Below are positions 8,582-17,046 of a DNA stretch of 64,000 bases, in pieces (the stretch's first letter is position 1; each line of letters opens with the position of its first letter). The notes below the pieces were generated by a model. The model was not told where the DNA came from, did not search any database, and saw only the letters and a program-made list of their open reading frames with translations. Source of the stretch: Rhodococcus sp. 14-1411-2a (GTDB lineage: Bacteria > Actinomycetota > Actinomycetes > Mycobacteriales > Mycobacteriaceae); NCBI RefSeq assembly GCF_002259485.1, contig NZ_NPGA01000014.1, positions 62,001 to 126,000 on the forward strand. The letters run 5' to 3'. The translations under genes and the position numbers were made by a program.

Positions 8582-9475
8582 CTAAACCCAGTAGGGCACG
8601 CGGGCCCGGTACTTCTTGAGTGCGACGATGGCCAGTGCCCATCCGACGACGGTGAAGCCGAGCACGATGTACCAGTGGTACGCCTGCTGATCCTCGCCGA
8701 TCAGGGGGGCCCGGATGATGTCGAGGTAATGGAAGAGCGGGTTGATCTCGACGAGCTTGGCGCGGTTCGCGGCCTCACCGCCCATCGATTCGAGTCCCGA
8801 GGTGGTCCACACGATCGGTGTCATGAAGAACATCAGCGTCACGAAGCTGCCGAGGATCGGGGCGATATCGCGGTAGCGGGTGGCGACGATGCCGAACAGA
8901 ATGGACACCCACACGGCGTTGAGCAGAATCAGCACCAGGGCGGGGATCGCGAAGATCACGGTCCAGTGCAGCCCGCCCTCGGGCCAGAAGATCGCAATGA
9001 TGATCACGTAGATCAGCATGTTGTGGCCGAGCAGCAGCAGCTGACGCCACACCAGGCGATAGACGTGCACGCTCAGCGCACTGGGCAGCTGTTTGATCAG
9101 GCCTTCGTTCGCGACGAAGACGTCTCCGCCTTCGAGAATCGCGGCACTGATGAGGTTCCAGATGATCAGCCCGACGGTGACGTGCGGCAGGAACGAGCGC
9201 AGATCGATGTCCAGGAGTACCGAATACAGCAGACCCATCGCGATGGCCTGCACGCCGGTGGCGATGGTGATCCAGAACGGACCGATCACCGACCGGCGAT
9301 ACCGCTGTTTGATGTCCTGCCACCCGAGATGCAGCCACAGCTCGCGCTGGTTGAAACCAGTTTTCAGGTCGCCGAAAGCGCGCCGATAAGTCTGTGAGTC
9401 CGAAACCGGAGCAGGCATCTGGTCTCCTGCCTCGCTCTCGGGATCCTTCGCTGGTGCCGACACGACGGTCGACAC
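8582..9475 (-). CDS. wzm: Galactan exporter permease (Wzm, Rv3783-like)
   Basis: A 297-residue ABC-2 type polysaccharide permease with six predicted membrane segments. The amphipathic HLGWQDIKQRYRRSVIGPFW opening is the hallmark of O-antigen/teichoic acid permeases. It forms the membrane channel with Wzt. The GTG start at 9475 has AGAGAGG only 2 nt upstream; a second GTG four codons later (9463) has better spacing from the same site. It is the first gene of the operon wzm-wzt-glfT1-methyltransferase. In M. tuberculosis the genes lie in a different order (wzm-glfT1-wzt). Confidence 0.93.
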   Translation of the reverse strand: MSTVVSAPAKDPESEAGDQMPAPVSDSQTYRRAFGDLKTGFNQRELWLHLGWQDIKQRYRRSVIGPFWITIATGVQAIAMGLLYSVLLDIDLRSFLPHVTVGLIIWNLISAAILEGGDVFVANEGLIKQLPSALSVHVYRLVWRQLLLLGHNMLIYVIIIAIFWPEGGLHWTVIFAIPALVLILLNAVWVSILFGIVATRYRDIAPILGSFVTLMFFMTPIVWTTSGLESMGGEAANRAKLVEINPLFHYLDIIRAPLIGEDQQAYHWYIVLGFTVVGWALAIVALKKYRARVPYWV

Positions 9476-9511
9476 TACCTCTCTTCGGAGACTGAGCTCA
9501 TTCCGAGCTTG

Positions 9512-10108
9512 CTACAGGTACTGGCCGGTACCGCCGCCGCGGTGGCCCCCGCCACCCTGGCCGCCACCCGGAGCGCCCATCACACCGGGAGGCAACGCGC
9601 CCTGGCGCATCTGTTCGAGTTGAGCCCGCGCTGCCATCTGCTGAGCGAACAGGGCCGTCTGGATGCCGTGGAACAGACCTTCGAGCCAGCCGACGAGCTG
9701 AGCCTGCGCAATGCGCAGTTCCGCGTCGGTAGGGACCACGTCGTCGCCGAAGGGCAGGACCAGGCGCTCGAGCTCGTCGCGCAGTTCCGGGGCGAGGCCC
9801 TGCTCGAGTTCGTGGATGGACGACTTGTGGATTTCCTTCAGTCGCGTCCGGCTCGCGTCGTCGAGCGGTGCGGCGCGCACTTCCTCGAGCAGCTGCTTGA
9901 TCATCGTGCCGATGCGCATCACCTTCGCGGGCTGCTCGACCATCTCCGACAGGCCCGATCCATCGTCCGATCCGTCGTTCGCGGAGGATCCGGCGGCGCG
10001 GGCCGCAGCGGCCGTCGCTTCCTCGCGGCTCAGGGCGAGCGGTTCCCCGTTGGGGCCGATCACAACGACATGGTCATCGGGCGCGCTGTTCGGCTCGGAT
10101 TGAGTCAT
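9512..10108 (-). CDS. bpa: Bacterial proteasome activator Bpa
   Basis: A 198-residue homologue of Rv3780 (DUF2587). Bpa forms an ATP-independent ring that opens the 20S proteasome gate for unfolded substrates. The N-terminus is acidic and disordered (to about residue 55). The middle is a four-helix bundle rich in MVEQPAKVMRIG and KEIHKSSIHELEQGL blocks. A Gly-rich linker (about 170-194) ends in the C-terminal GQYL motif that docks into the proteasome alpha ring. The gene lies 36 nt upstream of wzm on the same strand and may share its transcript, as in mycobacterial synteny. The functional tail is intact. Confidence 0.95.
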   Translation of the reverse strand: MTQSEPNSAPDDHVVVIGPNGEPLALSREEATAAAARAAGSSANDGSDDGSGLSEMVEQPAKVMRIGTMIKQLLEEVRAAPLDDASRTRLKEIHKSSIHELEQGLAPELRDELERLVLPFGDDVVPTDAELRIAQAQLVGWLEGLFHGIQTALFAQQMAARAQLEQMRQGALPPGVMGAPGGGQGGGGHRGGGTGQYL

Positions 10109-10283
10109 GTATCCATCTTTACGCGTCGCTCGCCGTTGCGCGATCGTCAGGGGCGATTATCCTGGTTCGGTCGTCGGGAACAGTGGAGGCCGGGAGGATC
10201 GAGCGTGCGAGGTGGGCAACCGTTCCCTGGGGAAACAGGACGTGGAACACATGCTTCACCGGTCGGCGCTTAGAGTGTCCGGC

Positions 10284-11489
10284 ATGGGTTACGACGTCGC
10301 GCGAGTGAGAGGTTCCATCCCCTCGCTCGGTGACGGGTGGATTCATCTCGACCCTCAGCTGGGGATGCTGATCCCGGACCGCGTGTCGACCGCTGTGTCC
10401 ACTGCATTTCGGCACAGTGCCTCCAATCATTCGGCCGGCAACACTTCGGCCAAGCGCAGTGCGGCTCTGCTGGAATCCGCCCGCGTCGCGATCGCCGATC
10501 TTGTCGGTGCCTATCCGTCCGGTGTCGTCATCGGTCCGGACCGCGCGACGCTGCTGTCCTGGCTCGCGGATTCGATGAGTTCGCGGCTGGGCCTGGGAAC
10601 CGGTCTGGTGCTCTCGCGTCTGGACGAGGAAGCGAACGTCGCACCGTGGCTGCGGGTGGCCAGCCGGTCGGGCGCGCATGTGCGCTGGGCCGAGGTCGAG
10701 ATCGATACGTGCGAGTTGCCCACCTGGCAGTTCGACGATCTGATCACCTCCACCACTCGGCTCGTCGCGGTCACTGCTGCGTCGCCGATCGTCGGTAGTG
10801 CGCCCGATGTTCGAGTCGCGGCCGATCTGGTGCACGAGGTCGGCGGCCTGATCGTGGTCGACGCGGCCGGAGCTGCCCCCTACGCCCACGTCGACATCAA
10901 GGAACTCGGGGCCGACATCGTCGCGATCGACACCGCCGCGTGGGGTGGGCCTTCGGTCGGTGCGTTGATCTTCCGCGATCCGACGCTGCTGGAGCAGTTG
11001 CCGTCGATGTCGCTCAATCCGTCGGCCAAGGGGCCAGCGCGGCTCGAGGTCAGCAGTCACCAGTACGCGTTGTTGGCCGGCGTGGTCTCGTCCATCGACT
11101 ACCTGGCCAATCTCGACGACGCAGCGACCGGGACGCGTCGTGAGCGCCTCGAGCTGTCGATCGGATCGCTGCAGCACTACCACGACGGTCTGTTCGATTA
11201 CCTGATGAAGGCGCTCGGTTCGCTGGACCACGTGATGGTGCTGGGCAATGCACCGACACGCATTCCTACTCTGAGCTTCACCGTCGAGGGCATGCCCGCG
11301 GTGAAGGTGTCCGAGCAACTCGCGCAGGCCAGAATCGGCAGTGTCAGCGGAGTCCACGGCGGCAGTCGGTTGCTCGACGCGTTGGGCGTCAACGACGAGG
11401 GTGGTGCCGTCACCATCGGTCTGGCTCCGTACACCACCCGCTACGAGATCGATCAGCTCGTCAAAGCGCTCACCGCCCTCGCCCTCTGA
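10284..11489 (+). CDS. Class V aminotransferase-like protein lacking PLP lysine (Rv3778c-like)
   Basis: A 401-residue protein with the class V aminotransferase / cysteine-desulfurase fold. It is collinear with M. tuberculosis Rv3778c from MGYDVARVRG onward, which fixes the ATG at 10284 despite a weak ribosome site. In active relatives the PLP-binding lysine lies in a motif like SAYKFFGPHIG. Here the segment reads TAAWGGPSVGAL (217-228), with Ala at the lysine position (219), and from memory Rv3778c has the same change. DAAGAAPY earlier retains the PLP-ring aspartate region. It may therefore not be a PLP aminotransferase or desulfurase. It diverges from bpa across 175 bp and converges with the quinone oxidoreductase. 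Confidence 0.85.
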   Translation: MGYDVARVRGSIPSLGDGWIHLDPQLGMLIPDRVSTAVSTAFRHSASNHSAGNTSAKRSAALLESARVAIADLVGAYPSGVVIGPDRATLLSWLADSMSSRLGLGTGLVLSRLDEEANVAPWLRVASRSGAHVRWAEVEIDTCELPTWQFDDLITSTTRLVAVTAASPIVGSAPDVRVAADLVHEVGGLIVVDAAGAAPYAHVDIKELGADIVAIDTAAWGGPSVGALIFRDPTLLEQLPSMSLNPSAKGPARLEVSSHQYALLAGVVSSIDYLANLDDAATGTRRERLELSIGSLQHYHDGLFDYLMKALGSLDHVMVLGNAPTRIPTLSFTVEGMPAVKVSEQLAQARIGSVSGVHGGSRLLDALGVNDEGGAVTIGLAPYTTRYEIDQLVKALTALAL

Positions 11490-11549
11490 GAGCGGCTGCG
11501 CCGCATGTGCACGAGGAGCCTCCGGGTCGTTTCGCAGGCTCCACTCCGG

Positions 11550-11569
11550 CCTCGTAGCCCACTACGAGG
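11550..11569. terminator. Bidirectional hairpin between convergent genes
   Basis: CCTCGTAG (11550-11557) and CTACGAGG (11562-11569) form a perfect 8-bp stem with a CCCA loop, followed by TTCCCC. It lies between two convergent genes and probably ends both transcripts. A second imperfect stem (GAGCCT/AGGCTC) precedes it. Confidence 0.6.
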
Positions 11570-11596
11570 TTCCCCTCACGACCGCCGACCTGCGCG

Positions 11597-12586
11597 CTAC
11601 TGAATTCGCAGGATCACTTTCCCGATGGTCTCGGCCTCGTCGAGCATTCGATGACCCTGCGCCGCTTCGGTTATCGGGATCTCGGCGTGCACGACGGCGG
11701 TGACGCGGCCCTCGGAGATCATCGGCCACAGATGCGCGGTCATGTCTGCGACAATGTTCGCCTTGCTCGACGGCCCGGTTTCGGGTCGGCCACGCAATCC
11801 GGCTGCATGCACCGAGCCGCGCTTGGCGAGGAGTTTGCCGAAGTTCAGCTCGCCCTTCACTCCGCCCTGCATACCGATGGTGACGACGGTGCCGTCCATT
11901 GCCAATGCGTCGAGGTTGCGGTCGAGGTACTTCGCGCCCATGTTGTCCAGGATCAGGTCTGCTCCGTGATCCTGTGTCTGTGAACGGATCTCGGTGACGA
12001 AGTCCTGGTTCTTGTAGTCGATCAGGATGTCGGCTCCGAGGTCTGCGCACATGTCCAGCTTGTACTTGGATCCGGCGGTGACGGCGACGGTGACGCCCAT
12101 CTGCTTGGCCAGTTGGATTGCGTGCGTACCGATTCCGCTGCCGCCGCCGTGAACGAGCAGTACCTGCCCCGAACGCATGTGCGCGTCCATCACCAGGTTG
12201 GACCACACGGTCGAGGCGACTTCCGGAAGTGCCGCTGCGACATGCAGATCGAGGCCCTGCGGAATGGGGAAGAGTTGGGTGGCGGGTACGGCGACCTGCT
12301 CGGCGTAGCCGCCGCCGGCCAGCAGTGCACAGACCCTGTCTCCAACGTTCCAGCCGCTGACGCCCTCACCGAGTTCGGAGATGATGCCCGAGCACTCGAG
12401 TCCGAGGATGTCGCTGGCCCCCGGAGGCGGTGGGTAATTGCCCTGACGCTGCATCAGGTCGGCGCGGTTGACGGCGGTGGCCGAGACATCGATGATCACC
12501 TGTCCGCGGCCGGGACTTGGGTCCGGGACCTCTGTCCATTCCATGACGTCGGGATCGCCGAATTCTTTCAGTGTGATGGCACGCAT
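11597..12586 (-). CDS. NAD(P)H:quinone oxidoreductase, zinc-independent MDR
   Basis: A 329-residue medium-chain reductase of the quinone oxidoreductase/PIG3 group, matching Rv3777 in position and sequence. The GroES-like N-terminal half contains NRADLMQRQGNYPPPPG, typical of this group and without zinc-binding cysteines. The Rossmann half has the NADPH loop GGGSGIGTHAIQLAKQ. It probably reduces quinones or enones with NADPH in the cytosol. The ATG at 12586 matches the family start (MRAITLKEFG). Single gene, downstream of the AKR gene on the same strand but separated by a hairpin. Confidence 0.9.
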   Translation of the reverse strand: MRAITLKEFGDPDVMEWTEVPDPSPGRGQVIIDVSATAVNRADLMQRQGNYPPPPGASDILGLECSGIISELGEGVSGWNVGDRVCALLAGGGYAEQVAVPATQLFPIPQGLDLHVAAALPEVASTVWSNLVMDAHMRSGQVLLVHGGGSGIGTHAIQLAKQMGVTVAVTAGSKYKLDMCADLGADILIDYKNQDFVTEIRSQTQDHGADLILDNMGAKYLDRNLDALAMDGTVVTIGMQGGVKGELNFGKLLAKRGSVHAAGLRGRPETGPSSKANIVADMTAHLWPMISEGRVTAVVHAEIPITEAAQGHRMLDEAETIGKVILRIQ

Positions 12587-12608
12587 GTCTCCATAGTGCG
12601 CCTCCGGC

Positions 12609-12656
12609 GCAGTGGTGCGGTCAGGTGCCCTCTGGAGCGCTTAACTGCACCACTGC
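12609..12656. terminator. Long inverted repeat, probable terminator or REP-like element
   Basis: GCAGTGGTGC (12609-12618) and GCACCACTGC (12647-12656) are a perfect 10-bp inverted repeat around a 28-nt loop. It lies between the leftward AKR gene, which ends at 12668, and the leftward quinone oxidoreductase gene. It is not followed by a T-run, so a dispersed palindromic repeat is as likely as a terminator. Confidence 0.45.
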
Positions 12657-12667
12657 CGCAGGCACCT

Positions 12668-13702
12668 TTACAGGTCCCAGAGATTGATTCCGAAGTCCTC
12701 GGCATGCGTGTCGATCTCGGCGAGTTCGGCGTCGGTGAAGTCCAGGTTCTTCAAAGCCGCCACGTTGTTCTCTAGCTGTTCGACGCTCGATGCGCCGATC
12801 AGTACCGAGGTCACGCGTGGGTCGCGCAGGGCCCAGCTCAGCGCGAGTTGTGCGAGGGATTGGCCGCGGGTGGCGGCAATGTCGTTCAACGCCCGGAGAT
12901 GTCCGATGTGGTCCTCGGTGAGCCAGTCCGGATTCAGTGATTTACCCTGCGCTGCTCGCGAATTCGAGGGCACACCGTCGAGGTACTTGTCGGTGAGCAT
13001 GCCCTGGGCCAGAGGCGAGAAGGCGATGACGCCCGCGCCCACCGCGTCGAGGGTAGCGAGCAGTTCGGGTTCGATCCACCGATTGACCATCGAGTAGCTG
13101 GGCTGATGGATCAGCAGGGGAACGCCCGCTTCGGCGAGCAGGTCTGCCATTTTCTGTGTGCCCTCGGGCTTGTACGAGCTGATGCCCGCGTACAGGGCTT
13201 TGCCCTGTTGCACAGCGCTGATCAGTGCGCCTGCTGTTTCTTCGATCGGGGTGTCGTGGTCGGGGCGGTGGCTGTAGAAGATGTCGACATGGTCGAGTCG
13301 CATCCGCGTCAACGACTGCTCGAGCGAGGACAGCAGGTACTTGCGAGAGCCACCGAAGCCGTAGGGGCCGGGCCACATGTCCCAGCCGGCCTTGCTCGAA
13401 ATGATCAGCTCATCGCGATATCCGGCGAAATCCTCCGAGAAGATGCGGCCGAAGTTCTTCTCCGCGCTGCCGTAGGGCGGGCCGTAATTGTTGGCCAGAT
13501 CGAAGTGCGTGATACCGAGATCGAATGCGCGACGCAGGATCGCGCGCTGGTTCATCAGCGGTACGTCGTCACCGAAGTTGTGCCACAGTCCCAATGACAC
13601 CGCCGGAAGTCGGGGCCCTCGTGAGCCCACTCGGCGGAACAGCATGGACTCGTAGCGATCGTCGGCGGCAACGTACGGCGGGTCGATGTAGGGATCGGTC
13701 AT
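12668..13702 (-). CDS. Aldo/keto reductase, YghZ/MgrA-like
   Basis: A 344-residue AKR of the Kv-beta/L-glyceraldehyde-3-phosphate reductase branch. The catalytic tetrad is visible: Asp in THFDLANNYG, Tyr in the same motif, Lys in ISSKAG and His in IFYSHRPD. The C-terminal LIGASSVEQLENN NADPH-binding motif is intact. It reduces small aldehydes with NADPH; the exact substrate is not shown by sequence. The ATG at 13702 was chosen over one 48 nt upstream because family length and conservation begin near MLFRRVG and an AGG lies nearby. It is transcribed divergently from the MarR gene across 77 bp and may be its target. Confidence 0.88.
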   Translation of the reverse strand: MTDPYIDPPYVAADDRYESMLFRRVGSRGPRLPAVSLGLWHNFGDDVPLMNQRAILRRAFDLGITHFDLANNYGPPYGSAEKNFGRIFSEDFAGYRDELIISSKAGWDMWPGPYGFGGSRKYLLSSLEQSLTRMRLDHVDIFYSHRPDHDTPIEETAGALISAVQQGKALYAGISSYKPEGTQKMADLLAEAGVPLLIHQPSYSMVNRWIEPELLATLDAVGAGVIAFSPLAQGMLTDKYLDGVPSNSRAAQGKSLNPDWLTEDHIGHLRALNDIAATRGQSLAQLALSWALRDPRVTSVLIGASSVEQLENNVAALKNLDFTDAELAEIDTHAEDFGINLWDL

Positions 13703-13751
13703 ACCTCGACCATAGGGCGCTGTGCCGAACGGGGCCTCGAACCGCGTCAAC

Positions 13752-13765
13752 CTACTCGTGGGTAG
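13752..13765. promoter_or_regulatory. Imperfect palindrome, candidate MarR operator
   Basis: CTAC-TCGTGG-GTAG lies in the 77-bp divergent space between the AKR gene and the MarR gene. Five of seven positions pair. The position next to a divergent MarR gene makes it a candidate operator; no further support. Confidence 0.3.
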
Positions 13766-13779
13766 ATTTCCCGCCTAAG

Positions 13780-14292
13780 ATGACACGCGTGACGGCCGAA
13801 TTAGCCATTGGTCCCGGGGGGGACCCGCAGTGGCTCGACACTGCGGAAATGAAAGCATGGCGCGCCTATATGGACGGCGGGCAACGATTGATGGGGGTAT
13901 TGAACAAGGATCTGCAGGATCGCCACGACCTGTCGATGGCCGAGTACCGCATCCTGGTGATGTTGTCGGAATCGGTCGACGGCTCCATCAGAATGAGCGA
14001 GCTGGCCGACGGTGTCCTGTCCTCGAGAAGTCGCCTGACGCATCAGATCAGGCGAATGGAACTCCAGGACATGGTGACTCGCAGTACCTGCGTCAACGAC
14101 GGCAGAGGCGTGCTGGCGGTGATCACCGAAGAAGGGCGTCGGCGATTGTCGGAGGCGGCACCCACGCACGTCCGCGGCGTCCGCCAGCACCTCGTCGACA
14201 TCCTCTCGCCCCACGAACTCGAGGTGCTGGGCGACATCTTCGAGAAGGTCGACGCCGCGATGGACGCGTCCGGCTCGACACCGCGGCGATGA
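13780..14292 (+). CDS. MarR-family regulator
   Basis: A 170-residue winged-helix protein. The DNA-binding part spans about residues 50-115 (LSMAEYRILVMLSE, then MSELADGVLSSRSRLTHQIRR for the recognition helix). The wing is RSTCVNDGRGVLAVITEEG. The C-terminal dimer helix ends in SPHELEVLGDIF. Start at ATG 13780; a GTG at 13789 is possible. There is no clear ribosome site, which fits a leaderless actinobacterial message. It probably represses itself and the divergent aldo/keto reductase gene. Confidence 0.85.
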   Translation: MTRVTAELAIGPGGDPQWLDTAEMKAWRAYMDGGQRLMGVLNKDLQDRHDLSMAEYRILVMLSESVDGSIRMSELADGVLSSRSRLTHQIRRMELQDMVTRSTCVNDGRGVLAVITEEGRRRLSEAAPTHVRGVRQHLVDILSPHELEVLGDIFEKVDAAMDASGSTPRR

Positions 14293-14351
14293 GGGCTGGA
14301 CGATGAGGGGCGATTGGGCCTCGGTGCGCTCGGCCGTTTAAGATCGCACAC

Positions 14352-14441
14352 GGAAGCGTGGCAGAGCGGCCCAATGCACTCGCCTTGAAAGCGAGAGACG
14401 TGTAAAAGCGTCCGGGGGTTCAAATCCCTCCGCTTCCGCCA
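14352..14441 (+). tRNA. tRNA-Ser (TGA anticodon)
   Basis: A class II tRNA with acceptor arms GGAAGCG and CGCTTCC, and an anticodon stem CTCGC/GCGAG around loop CTTGAAA (anticodon TGA). It has a long variable arm, T-loop GGTTCAAATCC, discriminator G and an encoded CCA. It reads UCA-type serine codons. Confidence 0.95.
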
Positions 14442-14455
14442 CATGTTCGTCGTTC

Positions 14456-14493
14456 GAACCCGGTCCACCCGCAAGGTTGGGCCGGGTTCTTTC
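14456..14493 (+). terminator. Rho-independent terminator after tRNA-Ser
   Basis: GAACCCGG and its complement CCGGGTTC, extended by partially paired CCACC/GGTTGG, form a strong hairpin with a CGCAA loop, followed by TTTC. It lies 15 nt after the tRNA-Ser CCA. Confidence 0.75.
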
Positions 14494-14749
14494 GTGACGG
14501 AGCAAGCCGAGCGGCATCGTTGGCCTCGGAGTTGCGGACCTTTGTCGTCACTGAGTATGTCGTCGGACCGTCCGTCGAGCTGACTGCCGGGACCATTCAT
14601 CGCGATGAGACGCACTGCGACAGTTCGAGTCTCGGACAGCGTGATGCGGTTGGCCTGACCAGGCTGGGTGCTGCTGCAATGGCCGAGCGTCACCGCGACG
14701 ATTGTCGACGAGCAGGTATCGATACCGGCTCAGTGGGTACTACCTGCGA

Positions 14750-15562
14750 ATGAGTGAAGAAGCGCGGCGCAACGACGGCGACAACGAGGGACCTCTGGAA
14801 GAGGAACTCGAGGAAAGTTTCGACGCTGTCGTCTCCGAAGGTGCCGAGCGATTGCATCGGACCGTGCGCACAGTGTTGATCACCGGATTCTTCGGCGGGC
14901 TCGAAGTTGCTCTGGGTGTGATGGCATATCTCGCAGTGCTGGACGAGACCGGAAGTCATCTGCTGGCGGGCCTGGCGTTCGGCATCGGCCTGGTGGCCAT
15001 CTATCTCGCGCATGGTGAGCTGTTCACCGAGGACTTCCTGATGCCGATCGCGGCGGTGGTTGCCCGCGACGGAACACCTCTGCAGCTGGCAAGGCTGTGG
15101 GTCGGAACGTTGCTTGCGAATCTGCTGGGCGGTTGGTTCGTGATGTGGTTGATTGCACACGCGTTCCCGGAGTGGCTCGAGGTGCTGTCCGAGGCGGCAC
15201 ATCATTTCGTCGACGCACCGCTGAATCTCCAATCGATCTGCCTCGCCGTTCTCGGCGGCAGCACGATGACGTTGCTGACTCGCATGCAGCAAGGAACAAC
15301 CTCTGATGTCGCACGGATCATTGCTGCCATGGCGGCAGGGTTCCTGCTGGCCGGATTGCAGTTGTTCCACTCGATTCTCGATTCCCTGCTGATCTTCGGA
15401 GCCATCCACGCGGGTGCGGACGTGAGTTACCGAGACTGGATCGATTGGTTCGGCTACACAGTGCTCTTCAACATCATCGGGGGCGTCGTGTTGGTTACTG
15501 CGCTGCGCTTGGTGCGCACGAAGGAACTCGTGAAGTCCGAGCGTGATCGACATCCCGAGTAG
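14750..15562 (+). CDS. Formate/nitrite transporter (FNT) family membrane protein
   Basis: A 270-residue six-helix membrane protein of the FNT/YfdC type. The acidic cytoplasmic N-terminus (EEARRNDGDNEGPLEEELEE) precedes the first membrane helix. The AHGELFTEDF segment resembles the FNT loop regions, and two GG-containing helices (LLANLLGGWF and LNIIGG-like) alternate with loops. FNT proteins move small monovalent acids such as formate or nitrite; the cargo here is not known. ATG at 14750 has no clear ribosome site and an upstream TTG would add 16 residues. It stands alone between the tRNA terminator and a convergent pseudouridine synthase. Confidence 0.75.
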   Translation: MSEEARRNDGDNEGPLEEELEESFDAVVSEGAERLHRTVRTVLITGFFGGLEVALGVMAYLAVLDETGSHLLAGLAFGIGLVAIYLAHGELFTEDFLMPIAAVVARDGTPLQLARLWVGTLLANLLGGWFVMWLIAHAFPEWLEVLSEAAHHFVDAPLNLQSICLAVLGGSTMTLLTRMQQGTTSDVARIIAAMAAGFLLAGLQLFHSILDSLLIFGAIHAGADVSYRDWIDWFGYTVLFNIIGGVVLVTALRLVRTKELVKSERDRHPE

Positions 15563-15579
15563 CCGAGCGGAGCCGGAAG

Positions 15580-16503
15580 TCACGGGCTGCCATCTGATAC
15601 CCAACGCTCCAGGCCCAATCCGGTCTCGAAGCGTCGCACGGCTTTCGAGATCGGGTCCGTGAATTCGAGTGCACTGGCGAGTAATTGGAGCGGGTCGGTG
15701 AAGTCGTCGACGGCTCGGCCGGTTGCCGTCGGGTACAGGTCGTCGCCGAGGATGGGCACGCCGAGTGAATTCATGTGCAATCGCAGTTGATGGGTGCGGC
15801 CGGTCAACGGTGTCAATCGGTAGCGGCCGAGTCCGTCTCGATGCTCCAGGAGTTCGACGGTGGTGTGCGCGTTGGGTTCTCCGTCGACCTGGTGGGCGGT
15901 GAATTGTCCCTTCTGCGAGACGATTCGACTGCGAACGACGGTCGGCAGCGTGAGCGACGGGTCGTAGCGCGCGATTGCCTCGTACTCCTTGTGGACCTCG
16001 CGATCCTGGAAGAGCGTTTGATACGCGCCGCGCAGTGTCGGATCGACGACGAACAGGACCAGGCCCGCGGTCACACGATCGAGCCGGTGAGCGGGCACCA
16101 GTTGCGGCAGTTCGAGTTCGAGGCGCAGTCGCACGAGCGCGGTCTGCAGAATATGTCCGCCGCGGGGGATGGTCGACAGTAAGTGGGGCTTGTCGATCAC
16201 GAGCAACGCGTCGTCCCGGTGCACGATCGAGATATCGAACGGCACAACGGTTTCCGACGGTAGGTCGCGGTGGAACCAGACCGCCTCGCCGGGAACGTAC
16301 GGTGCGTCGAAGGAGATGGGGCCGGCCATGTCGACGATGTCACCGGCGGCGAGCATGGCGTCGATCCGGTGCGGAGGAATGCGTGACTCGGTCGCTGTCA
16401 GAAACTCGCGAACAGTGCGCCAGGGGCCGTCCTCTGGCATTCGTATTCGGGCGGGATCGAGACCGTACCGCTTCGCCAGGGGCGGTTGCTGGCGTCGTCT
16501 CAC
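15580..16503 (-). CDS. RluA-family RNA pseudouridine synthase
   Basis: A 307-residue pseudouridine synthase. The N-terminal part resembles an S4-like RNA-binding region. The catalytic domain carries HRLDRVTAGLVLF, whose aspartate is the catalytic residue, and later GRTHQLRLHMNSLG, which is diagnostic for RluA/RsuA enzymes. It isomerises specific uridines in rRNA or tRNA; the site cannot be told. GTG start at 16503. In the catalytic motif the usual T-S-G is T-A-G, a conservative change common in actinobacterial members. Confidence 0.88.
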   Translation of the reverse strand: MRRRQQPPLAKRYGLDPARIRMPEDGPWRTVREFLTATESRIPPHRIDAMLAAGDIVDMAGPISFDAPYVPGEAVWFHRDLPSETVVPFDISIVHRDDALLVIDKPHLLSTIPRGGHILQTALVRLRLELELPQLVPAHRLDRVTAGLVLFVVDPTLRGAYQTLFQDREVHKEYEAIARYDPSLTLPTVVRSRIVSQKGQFTAHQVDGEPNAHTTVELLEHRDGLGRYRLTPLTGRTHQLRLHMNSLGVPILGDDLYPTATGRAVDDFTDPLQLLASALEFTDPISKAVRRFETGLGLERWVSDGSP

Positions 16504-16529
16504 CGGATGAGCGTATCCGCCCGCCGAGA

Positions 16530-16576
16530 TCGCACTTGTGCAGACGAATCAGTGCCATCTGCCTACACAAGTGCGA
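16530..16576. repeat. Inverted repeat between two leftward genes
   Basis: TCGCACTTGTG (16530-16540) and CACAAGTGCGA (16566-16576) are a perfect 11-bp inverted repeat; CAGA/TCTG inside could extend the stem. It fills the 78-bp gap after the excalibur-domain gene. There is no T-run. It could be a terminator or a dispersed palindromic element. Confidence 0.55.
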
Positions 16577-16581
16577 GTTCG

Positions 16582-16905
16582 CTACTCGCAGCCGATGCCG
16601 TCGTTGTCGCGGTCGAGATGAGGTCCGTAGCCGTACTCGTCCCGATAGACCGGGTCGGCTCCGGCGTCGCGCGCCGCGTCGCAGTTCTCGTACTGGAATG
16701 TGCCGCCCTGACGGGGTGCGGGCGCAGGAGCTGCCAGTGGGGCCGGGGGTGGGGGCAGGAGAACCGGGCAGAACTGGGCCGAACCACTGCTGCAGAGGAA
16801 ATCGGTGATCGGGTCGGCCGAGGCGACGGCCGGGGCGGTGACCAGGGCGGCCGCAGCGATCGCGCCGCTGATACCGATCTTGACCAGCAGGTTCTTCGTT
16901 TTCAT
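16582..16905 (-). CDS. Secreted excalibur-domain protein
   Basis: A 107-residue exported protein. The signal peptide is clear: KTKNLLVK, then a hydrophobic Ala-rich core, then AVASADP with cleavage after ASA. A Pro/Ala-rich linker (about 50-68) leads to a C-terminal excalibur calcium-binding domain (NCDAARDAGADPVYR, ending in DRDNDGIGCE) with two cysteines and the DxDxDG loop. Such proteins act at the cell surface, but their role is unknown. ATG at 16905 has GGAG 5 nt upstream. Monocistronic. Confidence 0.88.
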   Translation of the reverse strand: MKTKNLLVKIGISGAIAAAALVTAPAVASADPITDFLCSSGSAQFCPVLLPPPPAPLAAPAPAPRQGGTFQYENCDAARDAGADPVYRDEYGYGPHLDRDNDGIGCE

Positions 16906-17046
16906 GGAACTCCAATCGAGGGGATGTGATGTGGAGCATCCTCGGCTGATTATTGAACTGTCAATCAAGTCATTCGAGTGACCTACGCCCGAGCGCACAC
17001 GGGCGAATGTGTTTGGAACCCATCGATTCGGCGTATCTACGAACGT

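Noticed and set aside
8571-8642. N-terminal extension of Wzt to an upstream ATG
   Set aside because: It reads through the end of wzm in another frame; TTG at 8570 has a ribosome site and matches the family start and length.
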